64,000 nt of DNA from Hyphomicrobiales bacterium. GTDB lineage: Bacteria > Pseudomonadota > Alphaproteobacteria > Rhizobiales > Beijerinckiaceae. The translations under genes were made by a program, and so were the position numbers. Position 1 is the first letter of the stretch. Every line of letters starts with the position of its first letter. Below are positions 9,134 through 17,854 of this stretch, in pieces. Where the stretch lies: positions 1 through 64,000 of the forward strand of contig UCBZ01000013.1 in the NCBI GenBank assembly GCA_900470775.1. The letters are read 5' to 3'. The notes under the pieces are model-generated. The model had not been told where the DNA came from, did no database searches, and saw only the letters and a list, made by a program, of their open reading frames with translations.

Positions 9134-9999
9134 GCGAACCGGACCGTCCGCTCTCCGAACGTCCGCTTGCAGGCCGGGTCTGCCTCGTCGCGGGCGCCTC
9201 GCGCGGCCTCGGACGTGGCATCGCCCGGGCACTGGGGGAGGCCGGCGCGACCGTCATCGTCACCGGCCGCTCGAGCGAGGCCGGCGCTCACACCGACAAT
9301 CGGCCTGAGACCTTCGAGGACACCGCCCGCGAGGTCGAGGCGGCCGGCGGCAAGGGGCACCCCTATCGATGCGACCATACCGACGAGCGCGAGGTCGATG
9401 GGCTGGTGTCATGGTGCCTGCGCCGCTTCGGCCGGCTGGATTGCGTCGTCGATGCCGTCTGGGGCGGCAATGAGGGCTATGACGGCGTGCGCTATCCCGA
9501 TGGTTCGGCCTTCGGCGCGCCGTTCTGGCGCAGGCCCGTGGCGCGGCTCGGCCAGAGCTTCGAGAGCGGCGTCTATGCCCAGTTGCTGCTGGCACGGGCG
9601 GTCGCGCCCGCCATGGTCCAGATGCGCAAGGGCCTGATCGTGACGGTGAGCTTCGATACGCAAGCCGGCTATCTCGGCGATGTCTTCTACGACCTCGCCA
9701 AGGCGGCGATGAACCGGCTGACGCTGGCGATGGCGGCGGAACTGAAACCCTTCGGCGTCACGGCGCTCGGGCTGTCGCCGGGCCATGTCCTGACCGAGCG
9801 GGTTCGCGATGCCGGCATGGCGGCTGAGACCACCGAGACGCCGCTTTATGCCGGGCGCGCGGTCGCGGCGCTCCTGGCCGATGCTGAGGTTTCGCGACAT
9901 GCCGGACAGGTGCTGCATGTCGCCGACCTTGCCCGCGATTACCGCTTCACCGACCGCGACGGCAGCCAGCCGGAGCGCTTCACCATCCCGTCCCGATGA
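9130..9999 (+). CDS. SDR-family oxidoreductase
   Basis: A 289-residue classical short-chain dehydrogenase. The nucleotide-binding glycine motif AGASRGLGRG lies near residues 19-28, and the catalytic YxxxK appears as YDLAK followed by AAMNRL. The GTG start (9130-9132) overlaps the TGA of the acyl-CoA dehydrogenase (9131-9133), so the two are translationally coupled and probably act on related acyl or alcohol substrates. The C-terminal part is about 30 residues longer than minimal SDRs. Substrate unknown. Confidence 0.85.
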   Translation: MSEPDRPLSERPLAGRVCLVAGASRGLGRGIARALGEAGATVIVTGRSSEAGAHTDNRPETFEDTAREVEAAGGKGHPYRCDHTDEREVDGLVSWCLRRFGRLDCVVDAVWGGNEGYDGVRYPDGSAFGAPFWRRPVARLGQSFESGVYAQLLLARAVAPAMVQMRKGLIVTVSFDTQAGYLGDVFYDLAKAAMNRLTLAMAAELKPFGVTALGLSPGHVLTERVRDAGMAAETTETPLYAGRAVAALLADAEVSRHAGQVLHVADLARDYRFTDRDGSQPERFTIPSR

Positions 10000-10092
10000 T
10001 CGGGGCCGCGCGGCCCGTCATTCGTTTGACATCGCGCTGGGATCGGAGTTCCTGCGGCGCGGACGATCCGCCAGACTGCGACAGAGGCCTCC

Positions 10093-11082
10093 ATGCTGCT
10101 GATCCACGGAATCTGCCCCGATACGGGCGACAGGCTCATTCACCGGACCTTGAAGGTCGAAGAGGAGATTCCGGCCGGTTCTGTCTGGATCGACCTGCTG
10201 AATCCGACTGCGGGTGAGGACAAGAAGATCGAGACCCATCTGGGCATTTCGATCCCGACGCGCGAGGAGATGCACGATCTCGAACCGTCGGAGATCATCT
10301 ACACCGAGAACGGCGCGCATTACATGACCGCGCGTGTCATCTGCCAGTCCGACACCAACGTCCCCAAGCTTGCCGACGTCACCTTCATCCTGACCGAGAG
10401 CGCACTTGTCACGGTGCGTTACGACGAGCCAGGCGCTTTCTCCATCTTTCTCAACCGCGTCGGCAAACCCGGCGGCTGCGGCATGCAGCCGGCCGCCGTG
10501 ATCGAAGGCCTGATCGAAGCGATCGTCGATCGTGCCGCGGAGGTTCTGCGTGGCGTCGCCGACCAGATCGATGGCGTCTCGCGACGCGTCTTCGAGGGCA
10601 AGAGCGCCGATGTCGAGCAGAACAGCGCCTATCAGGCCGTCATCCGCAAGATCGGACAATATGAGCACATCATCTCGAACGTGCGCGAGAGCATGGTCTC
10701 GGTCGAGCGGGTGCTATTGTTCCTCTCCGCCAATTTCAAACGCCCGGCCAAGGCGGCCAGCGGCTTCGTGCCGGAATGGCGCACCTCGGTTCGCGACGTG
10801 CAGGCGCTGGAAGAGCATGCGACCTTCATCTCCAGCAAGTTGTCGTTCATGCTGCAGGCCACGCTGGGCCTCGTCGGTCTCGAGCAGAACAAGATCATCA
10901 AGCTGTTTTCGGTCGTCGCGGTGGTGCTGATGCCGCCGACCCTGATCGCCTCGATCTACGGCATGAATTTCGAGAAGATGCCGGAGCTGAAATGGGAATT
11001 CGGCTATCCGATGTCGCTGGGGATGATGGTTGTCGCCGCTATTCTGCCCTACCTGTTTTTCAGGTGGAAGAAGTGGCTGTGA
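10093..11082 (+). CDS. corA: CorA-family divalent cation (Mg2+) transporter
   Basis: A 329-residue protein with a large soluble N-terminal domain, a long helical region (about 150-265) and two C-terminal transmembrane helices. The signature YGMN sits at the end of the first helix (about residue 290), followed by FEKMPEL; the protein ends RWKKWL, the usual positive-inside tail. CorA pentamers import Mg2+ (also Co2+/Ni2+) driven by membrane potential. Start ATG has AGAGG five bases upstream; a perfect TTGACA (10026-10031) lies 60 bases before it as a possible -35. Stands alone. Confidence 0.93.
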   Translation: MLLIHGICPDTGDRLIHRTLKVEEEIPAGSVWIDLLNPTAGEDKKIETHLGISIPTREEMHDLEPSEIIYTENGAHYMTARVICQSDTNVPKLADVTFILTESALVTVRYDEPGAFSIFLNRVGKPGGCGMQPAAVIEGLIEAIVDRAAEVLRGVADQIDGVSRRVFEGKSADVEQNSAYQAVIRKIGQYEHIISNVRESMVSVERVLLFLSANFKRPAKAASGFVPEWRTSVRDVQALEEHATFISSKLSFMLQATLGLVGLEQNKIIKLFSVVAVVLMPPTLIASIYGMNFEKMPELKWEFGYPMSLGMMVVAAILPYLFFRWKKWL

Positions 11083-11148
11083 CGGGAGCCGCCTGAGAGG
11101 CGGTTGCTCCCGTCTCTCAGCCGGCCCCCAGCGTAAGGACATGCCGTG

Positions 11149-11547
11149 ATGGCCCATGACGAGATCACCGAAGCCGCGATGCGGGCCGGGAAAGCGAGCT
11201 TCGAGGCGACAACCGGCCGGGTGCCGGAGAACTTCACCCTTCTGGCCGAGCATGCGCCCGGCGCCTTCGCGGGCTATGGTCTGATCCGGGCCTCGATCAT
11301 GCGCGATCGGGACGCCGGTGGCGCTCTCGACCTGAAGACGAAGGAACTCATCTTCGCCCTGCTCGACACGTTGATCGGCCAGAAGACAGGGGCCAGGAAC
11401 CACGCCGCCAATGCGGTGAGGCTTGGCCTGACGCTGCCCGAACTCGCCGAAGGCCTGGTCCAGGTCATCATGGCCGGCGGGATCACGACCTGGAACGAGA
11501 CCGGCGCCGACGTCATGCGCCACTGCGTCGAGCTGCAATCGGAATAG
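11149..11547 (+). CDS. carboxymuconolactone decarboxylase-family protein without CxxC
   Basis: A 132-residue small helical protein with the CMD/AhpD fold pattern: LKTKELIFALLDTLIG followed by GARNHAANAVRLGLTLPEL. The residues where AhpD-like members carry the redox CxxC are QKTGAR, so it is not a peroxidase of the AhpD kind. The His in ARNHAANA is kept, as in decarboxylase-like members. Function is otherwise unknown. ATG 11149 has AAGGA about 9 bases upstream; a GTG at 11146 is an alternative. It follows corA by 66 bases. Confidence 0.75.
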   Translation: MAHDEITEAAMRAGKASFEATTGRVPENFTLLAEHAPGAFAGYGLIRASIMRDRDAGGALDLKTKELIFALLDTLIGQKTGARNHAANAVRLGLTLPELAEGLVQVIMAGGITTWNETGADVMRHCVELQSE

Positions 11548-11592
11548 GCCGGCTAGCCCAAGGACATGCCGACAACGTCTGGCTGAACCGGG

Positions 11593-11613
11593 CCGCCAGC
11601 TTTCGCCTGGCGG
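11593..11613. terminator. hairpin between convergent genes
   Basis: CCGCCAG (11593-11599) pairs perfectly with CTGGCGG (11607-11613), loop CTTTCGC, between the 3' ends of the CMD-family gene and the convergent YdeI/OmpD-associated gene. It may end both transcripts; no T run follows. Confidence 0.4.
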
Positions 11614-11645
11614 ACGCGCAAGGCAACGGACGTTTGCAGGTCTGC

Positions 11646-11957
11646 CTATGAACTCTTTTTGCCACCCCGTTCGATCAGAACGGCCTGTTGCCAACGGCTT
11701 GGCGCCTTGTCGGTGCGGTGAATGCAGCCCGCCCAACAGCACGGCCGCTTCATGCCGTCCAGAATTTCCTCGCAGGTTCGCTTGATGCGGCGTTCGCGCG
11801 TCGTCAGCTGCTTGGCATCATCGACCCAGCAGATGAACTCGTTTCGGCCGAGCGGCGTCAGGCTTTTCCACAGCGCGACGATCCTTGGGTCCGATCGTAT
11901 CGCCGCCTGAAAATCTTCAGCGGCCTCATGGACAGTCCCGTGCGGAAAAGCGCTCAC
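11646..11957 (-). CDS. YdeI/OmpD-associated family protein, short form
   Basis: About 103 residues. The core ALWKSLTPLGRNEFICWVDD, then AKQLTTRERRIKRTCEEILDG and RPCCWAGCIHRTDKAPS match the short YdeI/OmpD-associated (OmdA, PF13376) proteins, whose biochemical role is not established. The CCW...CIH cluster could bind a metal. The long open frame runs upstream to 12161, but I place the start at GTG 11955-11957 because GGGAG lies 6 bases before it and homologues of this short type begin a few residues before the VHExxxDF segment. An ATG at 11996 without a Shine-Dalgarno is the alternative. Confidence 0.7.
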   Translation of the reverse strand: MSAFPHGTVHEAAEDFQAAIRSDPRIVALWKSLTPLGRNEFICWVDDAKQLTTRERRIKRTCEEILDGMKRPCCWAGCIHRTDKAPSRWQQAVLIERGGKKSS

Positions 11958-12087
11958 CACGAACTCCCAGGCAATGCAGCGACAGGCCGGCCCCATAACG
12001 TCGGGTAGGACGGCGGCGTTCGATCCTGCTCGCTGGATCGCTGAATGTCGCCGACCGGTAAAATCCGGATATGGCCACGTCAAGCGC

Positions 12088-12585
12088 TCAATCCGCCCGC
12101 GCCACCGCGTCCCCCAGCCGCACCATCCCGCCCGAGACCACCCGCGCCGTGATCCCGCCATGGCCGCGCACGGCGTTGTAGCCGCCGGCGCCGAGGATTT
12201 CTTCCATCCGCGAGCAGGGATGGCACTCGCCGGTCGCCTCCAGCACGACGTCGCCCAGCATGAAACGCCGGCCCTTCAGCGCCGCGAGATTGATGCCCGC
12301 CACCACGATGTTGCGCCGAAGCTGGTCGGGCGTGACGGCGTCGGGGCCGAGATGGGCGGCGATCGCGGACAGGTGCTCGCTCTGGATCAGCGTGACGTGG
12401 CGGGCTCCGCCGGTGCGGCTGCTGTAATGGTCGCCGGTCAGGCCCTGTTCGGCGTCGAGCGTCGCAGCCTCGACCACCTGCATCGGCGCCCGCCGCACTG
12501 GGCGCAACCCGATCCAGACGACGCGCCCCGGCCGCATCGGCGCATCCAGCAGGCGCGCCAGCGGCGAGGCGGGGTCGAGCGACAC
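12088..12585 (-). CDS. MOSC-domain protein
   Basis: A 165-residue single-domain MOSC protein. MOSC domains bind sulfur-carrier or molybdenum-cofactor sulfur through a conserved cysteine; here GECHPCSRMEEILG near residue 120 carries the candidate cysteines. Earlier HVTLIQSEHLSAIAAHLG and PDQLRRNIVVAGINLAAL are typical of YiiM-like members. The start is GTG, 7 bases after the cysK stop; its GAAGG Shine-Dalgarno overlaps that stop, so the pair is an operon. Pairing with cysteine synthase suits a sulfur-handling role (inference). Confidence 0.85.
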   Translation of the reverse strand: MSLDPASPLARLLDAPMRPGRVVWIGLRPVRRAPMQVVEAATLDAEQGLTGDHYSSRTGGARHVTLIQSEHLSAIAAHLGPDAVTPDQLRRNIVVAGINLAALKGRRFMLGDVVLEATGECHPCSRMEEILGAGGYNAVRGHGGITARVVSGGMVRLGDAVARAD

Positions 12586-12592
12586 GGGGCCT

Positions 12593-13639
12593 TCAGCCCA
12601 TCACCCGCGCCACCACATCCTTCAGCGCCGAGCTGTCGCGCTCCAACCAGCCCGGCACCGGCAGGCCCTTCGAGCGCAGGAACTCCGGGTTGAACAGCTT
12701 CGACTGGTAGCGCGTGCCGTAGTCGCACAGGATCGTCACGATGGTGTGGCCCGGCCCCATCTGCTGCGCCAGCCGGATGGCGCCGGCGATATTGATGCCC
12801 GAGGAGCCGCCGAGGCACAGGCCCTCATGCTCGAGCAGGTCGAAGACGATCTGGACCGCGTCCGCATCGGGAATCTGGAAGGAGACGTCGATCGGCGCGT
12901 CCACCAGATTGGCGGTGATCCGACCCTGGCCGATACCCTCGGTGATCGAGGAGCCTTCCGATTTCAGAACGCCGGTGGTGTAGAACGAATGCAGCGCCGC
13001 GCCCATCGGGTCGGCGAGGCCGATCGTCACCTTCGGGTCGAAGCCCTTGAGCGCCATGCCGACGCCGGCCAGCGTGCCGCCGCTGCCGACCGCGCAGATG
13101 AAGCCATCGATCTTGCCGTCCGTCTGCGCCCAGATCTCCGGTCCTGTCGTCTCGATATGGCCCTGGCGGTTGGCGGTGTTGTCGAACTGGTTGGCCCAGA
13201 TGGCTCCGTTGGGCTCGGATTTCGCCAGTTCCTCGGCGAGGCGCCCGGAGACCTTCACATAGTTGTTGGGGTTCGCGTAGCCGACGGCCGGCACCTCGAC
13301 CAGCGTCGCGCCGGCCAGCCGTAGCATGTCCTTCTTCTCCTGGCTCTGCGTCTCCGGGATCACGATGACCGAGCGATAGCCCAGCGCATTGCCGACCAGC
13401 GCGATGCCGATGCCGGTGTTGCCGGCGGTGCCCTCGACAATCACCCCGCCCGGCCGAAGCTGGCCGCGCCGCTCGGCGTCGCGGATGATCGCGAGCGCGG
13501 CGCGGTCCTTGACCGACTGGCCGGGATTCATGAACTCGGCCTTGCCGAGGATGGTGCAGCCGGTCGCCTGCGAGGCGCGCTTGAGCTTGATCAGCGGCGT
13601 ATTGCCGATGGCTTCGATAACGCCGTCGCGGGTGGTCAT
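12593..13639 (-). CDS. cysK: cysteine synthase A-type O-acetylserine sulfhydrylase
   Basis: A 348-residue PLP enzyme that makes cysteine from O-acetylserine and sulfide. The PLP lysine is K44 in NPGQSVKDRAA, the phosphate/substrate loop is TAGNTG (71-76), and GSGGTLAGVG is the second glycine loop. The C-terminus is about 25 residues longer than E. coli CysK, as in several alphaproteobacterial paralogues, so a cystathionine beta-synthase-like or second CysK role is possible. First gene of a two-gene unit with the MOSC gene, divergent from the RNA methyltransferase. Confidence 0.88.
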   Translation of the reverse strand: MTTRDGVIEAIGNTPLIKLKRASQATGCTILGKAEFMNPGQSVKDRAALAIIRDAERRGQLRPGGVIVEGTAGNTGIGIALVGNALGYRSVIVIPETQSQEKKDMLRLAGATLVEVPAVGYANPNNYVKVSGRLAEELAKSEPNGAIWANQFDNTANRQGHIETTGPEIWAQTDGKIDGFICAVGSGGTLAGVGMALKGFDPKVTIGLADPMGAALHSFYTTGVLKSEGSSITEGIGQGRITANLVDAPIDVSFQIPDADAVQIVFDLLEHEGLCLGGSSGINIAGAIRLAQQMGPGHTIVTILCDYGTRYQSKLFNPEFLRSKGLPVPGWLERDSSALKDVVARVMG

Positions 13640-13770
13640 GCCGAAATTTCCCTGTTTGCCTGCAACCTGATAGGCGAAACGCGAAAGCAGGTCATCAGCA
13701 ACTCGCCATCCGGCATGACGTCGGATGATGTGCCGTTCACGATGACCTTTGCGGAGACAATTCGACCACG

Positions 13771-15018
13771 ATGACGCTCGCCATGAATGAAATCCTCTCG
13801 GTGGTCCGTCTGGGCCAGCGCGGCGACGGCATCGCGGAGGCGCCCGGCGGCGATGTCTTCGTGCCTTACGCCCTGCCGGGCGAGACCGTGCGGGCGGTGC
13901 GCGACGGCGATCGCGGCCAGCTTGTCGAGATCATCAGCCCGGCCGATTCGCGCATCGCCGCGATCTGCCCGCTCTTCACCCGATGCGGCGGCTGCGCGGC
14001 GCAGCACATGTCGGAAGGCCTCTATCGCGAATGGAAGCGCCGGCAGGTCGTGACCGCCCTGTCGCGCGCCGGTGTCGAGGCACCCGTCGCCGAGATCGTC
14101 GATGCCCATGGCGCCGGGCGTCGCCGCGTCACCTTCCATGCGAGGCGTGAAGGCCTCGGCATGCTGGTCGGCTTCATGGCCGCGCGCAGCCATGATCTCA
14201 TTGCCGTTCCGGCCTGCCCGGTGCTGGCGCCGGGGCTTGCCCGGGCGCCGGCTGCGGCGCAGCTTCTCGCCAACCGCCTCGGCGGCTCCAACAAGCCGCT
14301 CGACATCCAGCTCACGGCCTCCGAGGCCGGGCTCGACGTTGATATTCGCGGTCATGGCCCCGCAGGCGACAAGCTCAGGCTCTCCCTGACGGAAGCGGCC
14401 GAGCGGCTCGATCTGGCGCGGCTGTCCATGCATGGCGAGATCATCGTCGAGCGCAGGCCGCCGCAGCAGCGCATGGGCAAGGCGATGGTCGCGCCCGCGG
14501 CGGGCGGCTTCCTGCAGGCGACTGCCGAGGGCGAGGAGACGATCGCCGGCCTCGTCCTCGCGGCGCTGCCAAAGGCCAAGCGCGTGGCCGATCTCTTCGC
14601 CGGCTGCGGCCCGTTCTCGTTCCGGCTGGCCGAGCGCGCGCAGGTCCATGCCGTCGAGAGCGACAAGGCCGCGATCCTGGCCCTGACGCGCGGCGCCGGC
14701 ATGACGCAAGGCCTGAAGTCGATCTCCAGCGAGGTGCGCGATCTCTTCCGCCGGCCGCTGCTGGAGCATGAACTGAACGCCTTCGACGCCGTCGTGCTCG
14801 ATCCCCCGCGCGCCGGGGCCGAGGCGCAGGTCAGGCGGCTCGCGGCGGCGAAGACCGCCACCGTCATCTATGTCTCCTGCGATGTCGGCAGCTTTTCCCG
14901 CGACGCCGCGATCCTGATTGCGGGCGGTTATGCGCTGGAGGGTGTCACGCCCGTCGACCAGTTCCGCTATTCCGCTCATATCGAACTCGTCGGCGTCTTC
15001 CGGCGGCCCAAGACGTAA
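13771..15018 (+). CDS. TrmA/RlmD-type RNA m5U methyltransferase
   Basis: A 415-residue SAM-dependent RNA uracil-C5 methyltransferase. N-terminal TRAM-like domain (about 1-55), a four-cysteine 4Fe-4S site (C66, C72, C75 in CPLFTRCGGC, plus C149), a Rossmann fold with VADLFAGCGPFSFRLA near residue 275, the LDPPRAGAE motif, and the nucleophile C370 in VIYVSCDVGSF. The Fe-S cluster and TRAM domain favour RlmD (23S rRNA U1939), but the subfamily cannot be settled from motifs alone. An alternative ATG lies at 13783. It is followed 17 bases later by the FAD oxidase gene. Confidence 0.88.
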   Translation: MTLAMNEILSVVRLGQRGDGIAEAPGGDVFVPYALPGETVRAVRDGDRGQLVEIISPADSRIAAICPLFTRCGGCAAQHMSEGLYREWKRRQVVTALSRAGVEAPVAEIVDAHGAGRRRVTFHARREGLGMLVGFMAARSHDLIAVPACPVLAPGLARAPAAAQLLANRLGGSNKPLDIQLTASEAGLDVDIRGHGPAGDKLRLSLTEAAERLDLARLSMHGEIIVERRPPQQRMGKAMVAPAAGGFLQATAEGEETIAGLVLAALPKAKRVADLFAGCGPFSFRLAERAQVHAVESDKAAILALTRGAGMTQGLKSISSEVRDLFRRPLLEHELNAFDAVVLDPPRAGAEAQVRRLAAAKTATVIYVSCDVGSFSRDAAILIAGGYALEGVTPVDQFRYSAHIELVGVFRRPKT

Positions 15019-15035
15019 TAAAGCCGGAGGCTTCC

Positions 15036-16448
15036 TTGAGCGCATCCATCCTGGACGAGATGGCCGGCATCGTCGGCGCGAAGAACATCGTTACCGATCC
15101 CGACGCCATGGTCCCCTACCTCAAGGAGTGGCGGGACCTGTTTCGCGGCAAGGCCCAGGCGATCGTCCGGCCGGGGTCGACGGCCGAGGTCGCCGAACTG
15201 GTCAGGCTCGCTGGCCGGACGGGCACGACGCTTGTGCCCCAGGGCGGCAACACCGGCCTCGTCGGCGGCCAGATCCCGATCGCGGACGGCCGCGAGATCA
15301 TCCTTTCGCTCCAGCGCATGGATGCCGTTCGCGCCATCGATCCGCAGAGCGACACGATGACGGTCGAGGCCGGGCTGACGCTGCAGAAGGCGCAAGCCGC
15401 CGCGGAAGCCGCGGGCCGGCTGTTTCCGCTCTCGCTCGCCTCCGAAGGCTCCTGCACCATTGGCGGCAACCTCTCGACCAATGCCGGCGGCACGGCCGTT
15501 CTGGCCTATGGCAATGCCCGCGAACTCTGCATGGGGCTGGAGGTCGTGCTGGCCGACGGCCGGATCTGGAACGGCCTGCGCCAGCTCCGCAAGGACAACA
15601 CCGGCTACGATCTCAAGAACCTCTTCATCGGCGCCGAAGGCACGCTCGGCATCATCACCGCCGCTGTGCTGAAGCTCTTTCCCCAGCCGGCCGCGCGCGC
15701 CACCGCCTTCCTGGCCGTTCCTGGCCCCGAGGAGGCGCTGGCTCTGCTCAACACCGCCAAGGCCGGCGCCGGCGGCACGCTGACCACCTTCGAACTGATG
15801 TCGCGTCTGGGCCTGGATTTCGTCCTGCGCCATGCCTCGGGAGCACGCGATCCGCTGTCTGGCCCGTCCCCTTGGTACGTGCTGATGGAGGTCTCTTCGC
15901 AATCGGCGACCGGGCTCGACGACGCCGTCGAGGCCTTCCTGGGCGAGGCGATGGAACAGGGCCTCGTGACCGACGCGGCCCTGGCGGGCTCGCTGACCCA
16001 GCGCGCCGATTTCTGGAAGCTGCGCGAGATGCTCTCGGAAGTGCAGACCTATGAGGGCGGCTCGATCAAGCACGACGTCTCGGTGCCGCTGCATGCGGTG
16101 CCGGCCTTCATCGCCCGCGCCTCGGCGGCGGTGACGGCGATGGTGCCGGGCTGCCGGCCGCTGCCCTTCGGCCATATGGGCGACGGCAATATCCACTTCA
16201 ACGTCAGCCAGCCGGTCGGCGCGGACAAGGCCGCCTTCATCGCCCGCTGGGAAGAGATGAATGCGGCGGTCCACGCCATCGTCAGCGAGATGCACGGCTC
16301 GATCTCCGCCGAGCACGGCATCGGCCGCCTCAAGCGCGACCTCCTGCCCGGCGTCAAGGACCCGGTCGAACTGGCCCTGATGAAGACGCTGAAGGCAACA
16401 CTGGACCCGCAGGGCATCCTTAATCCCGGTGCCGTTCTGGCGATGTAA
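15036..16448 (+). CDS. FAD-linked D-2-hydroxyacid dehydrogenase (D-2-HGDH/D-LDH type)
   Basis: A 470-residue flavoprotein of the GlcD/D-lactate dehydrogenase-2-hydroxyglutarate group. The PCMH-type FAD domain (about 35-215) contains LVPQGGNTGLVGGQIP and SEGSCTIGGNLSTNAGG. The C-terminal cap carries GHMGDGNIHFN (metal and substrate His) and SAEHGIGRLKRDLL. Such enzymes oxidise D-2-hydroxyglutarate, D-lactate or similar acids, passing electrons to ETF or quinone. The start is TTG 15036, 5 bases after a GGAGG. Close spacing to the RNA methyltransferase suggests cotranscription. Paralogous to GlcD at 40567. Confidence 0.88.
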   Translation: MSASILDEMAGIVGAKNIVTDPDAMVPYLKEWRDLFRGKAQAIVRPGSTAEVAELVRLAGRTGTTLVPQGGNTGLVGGQIPIADGREIILSLQRMDAVRAIDPQSDTMTVEAGLTLQKAQAAAEAAGRLFPLSLASEGSCTIGGNLSTNAGGTAVLAYGNARELCMGLEVVLADGRIWNGLRQLRKDNTGYDLKNLFIGAEGTLGIITAAVLKLFPQPAARATAFLAVPGPEEALALLNTAKAGAGGTLTTFELMSRLGLDFVLRHASGARDPLSGPSPWYVLMEVSSQSATGLDDAVEAFLGEAMEQGLVTDAALAGSLTQRADFWKLREMLSEVQTYEGGSIKHDVSVPLHAVPAFIARASAAVTAMVPGCRPLPFGHMGDGNIHFNVSQPVGADKAAFIARWEEMNAAVHAIVSEMHGSISAEHGIGRLKRDLLPGVKDPVELALMKTLKATLDPQGILNPGAVLAM

Positions 16449-16460
16449 GTTCTAACAGTC

Positions 16461-16479
16461 CGCGCCTGGAAACGGCGCG
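16461..16479 (+). terminator. hairpin after the FAD oxidase gene
   Basis: CGCGCC (16461-16466) pairs with GGCGCG (16474-16479), loop TGGAAAC, followed by TTGTGTT on the plus strand. It lies between convergent genes and fits a rho-independent terminator with a weak T tract. Confidence 0.45.
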
Positions 16480-16504
16480 TTGTGTTGGAACCGAGCGCCG
16501 TCGT

Positions 16505-17266
16505 CTAGAATAGGCTGCCCTGGGAATCGTCCTTGGCGCGCGGCGCGCGGGCAGGCGGTTTCACCACCACCCTGGCGGCTTCCGCCTTTGCCGGATCGAA
16601 CGGCTCCTGTACCTCCGGCCCGTCATTGGCGACCTTGTTCACGGCGTTGTCGATCCGGACCATCTCCAGCAGGTCGTCCGGCGGCGGCCTGAGCAGATGC
16701 GCGGTGTCCTTCGCCTCCGCCATCGGGTCGAGCCAGCTGTCGAAATCCCGGGGCGCGATGATCACCGGGCAGCGTTCATGGATCGCCGCCATCAGCCCGT
16801 TGGCCGGTCCGTTGACCAGCGCGACCGTGTCGATCTCCGAGCCGTCGGGCGAATGCCACGTCTCCCACAGCGCGGCAAAGGCGAACAGGCCGCGATTGGG
16901 CCGGCGGAACATGTAGGCCCTGCTCTCGGCCTGTCGGCCCTGGCCGAGACGATGCCATTCATAGAAGGCATCGGCCGGCATCAGGCAGCGGCGCCGCGTC
17001 AGCGCCGCCCGGAACGACGGCTTCGTGGCGGCGCTTTCGGAGCGGATGTTGATGACGAGGGGAAAATCATTGGGGTCCTTGACCCAGCCGGGAATGAAGC
17101 CCCAGCGCATCAGCATGAACTGCCTGTTGCCCTCATGCAGCCGCACGACAGGCACCGGTTGTGTCGGGGCGATGTTGTAGCGCGGCGGAAAATTAGGCTG
17201 CTCGCGATAGGCAAACAGAGACCGCATCGCCTCGGGGGGCAGGGTAATGGCGTAGCGACCGCACAT
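16505..17266 (-). CDS. yedK: SOS response-associated peptidase YedK/HMCES
   Basis: A 253-residue SRAP protein. The family forms a covalent thiazolidine link with abasic sites in single-stranded DNA through the N-terminal Cys after Met removal, shielding them during replication. I therefore start at ATG 17266 (MCGRYAITLP), not at the longer frame to 17284, because Cys2 must become the N-terminus. Other active-site residues are in place: N73 in VINIRSE, E103 in FYEW and H163 in AIHERCP. The C-terminal 40 residues are a charged, Pro/Ala-rich tail. Stands alone; no LexA site is obvious upstream. Confidence 0.93.
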   Translation of the reverse strand: MCGRYAITLPPEAMRSLFAYREQPNFPPRYNIAPTQPVPVVRLHEGNRQFMLMRWGFIPGWVKDPNDFPLVINIRSESAATKPSFRAALTRRRCLMPADAFYEWHRLGQGRQAESRAYMFRRPNRGLFAFAALWETWHSPDGSEIDTVALVNGPANGLMAAIHERCPVIIAPRDFDSWLDPMAEAKDTAHLLRPPPDDLLEMVRIDNAVNKVANDGPEVQEPFDPAKAEAARVVVKPPARAPRAKDDSQGSLF

Positions 17267-17353
17267 GGATCGCAGATGTGGCAATGGCTTGCGTCCGGAT
17301 CAACACTTTATTTGGGTTTGCCCAAGCATAGTCGCGCCAGTTTGGGGATTATG

Positions 17354-17854
17354 ATGAGCGTTCCCGCGATCAAGGGGCTGGCTGGATCGGCGGACGCTCG
17401 GATGGAGACGTCCCAGCAGCCGCGTCTCTCGACCGACTTCCTCAATCGTTACGCCGAAGCCTTGATGCTGATCGAGATGGCGGCGGTTGACGACGGCATC
17501 GTCGACGACCTGAAGGCCTGGCGCAGCATCACCTATCGCGAGCATTTCGAGGTGTCGGGGCTGCGCTGTGCGCCTGCCGCCCTGGCCGCCTATGACAGCG
17601 TGGCGCCGGCCCGGCGGGCGGGTTTCGAGGAGCTCTGCCGGGCGATGGCACGGCTGATTTCCACGGCAACCGCGCTGCTGGCCGACAGGCGCGAGGGTCT
17701 CGATGCCGCGACCATCGTCGATGTCGCCAGTGAAGCTCTGCGCCGGCAGATCGGCCGTGCCACGCAGTTCATCAACGCCAATGGCGCCATGGACATCGGC
17801 AGCATCGAAAGCCGCGCGCTCCAGGCCGAGATCGACGCGCTGCTGGTGCGCTGA
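17354..17854 (+). CDS. hypothetical protein, helical, 166 aa
   Basis: Not recognised. A mostly alpha-helical cytoplasmic protein without signal peptide; the segment RYAEALMLIEMAAVDDGIVDD and later LCRAMARLISTATALLADR form amphipathic helices. GC-rich codon use matches the neighbours, so this looks like a real core gene. I take the second ATG (17354), which has GGGGA five bases upstream; 17351 is an alternative. Divergent from yedK, convergent with tlyA (adjacent stops). Confidence 0.75.
   Translation: MSVPAIKGLAGSADARMETSQQPRLSTDFLNRYAEALMLIEMAAVDDGIVDDLKAWRSITYREHFEVSGLRCAPAALAAYDSVAPARRAGFEELCRAMARLISTATALLADRREGLDAATIVDVASEALRRQIGRATQFINANGAMDIGSIESRALQAEIDALLVR

Noticed and set aside
13636-15045. 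469-residue open frame opposite the RNA methyltransferase
   Set aside because: The plus strand carries all Fe-S and catalytic cysteines of the methyltransferase; the minus frame has no domain.
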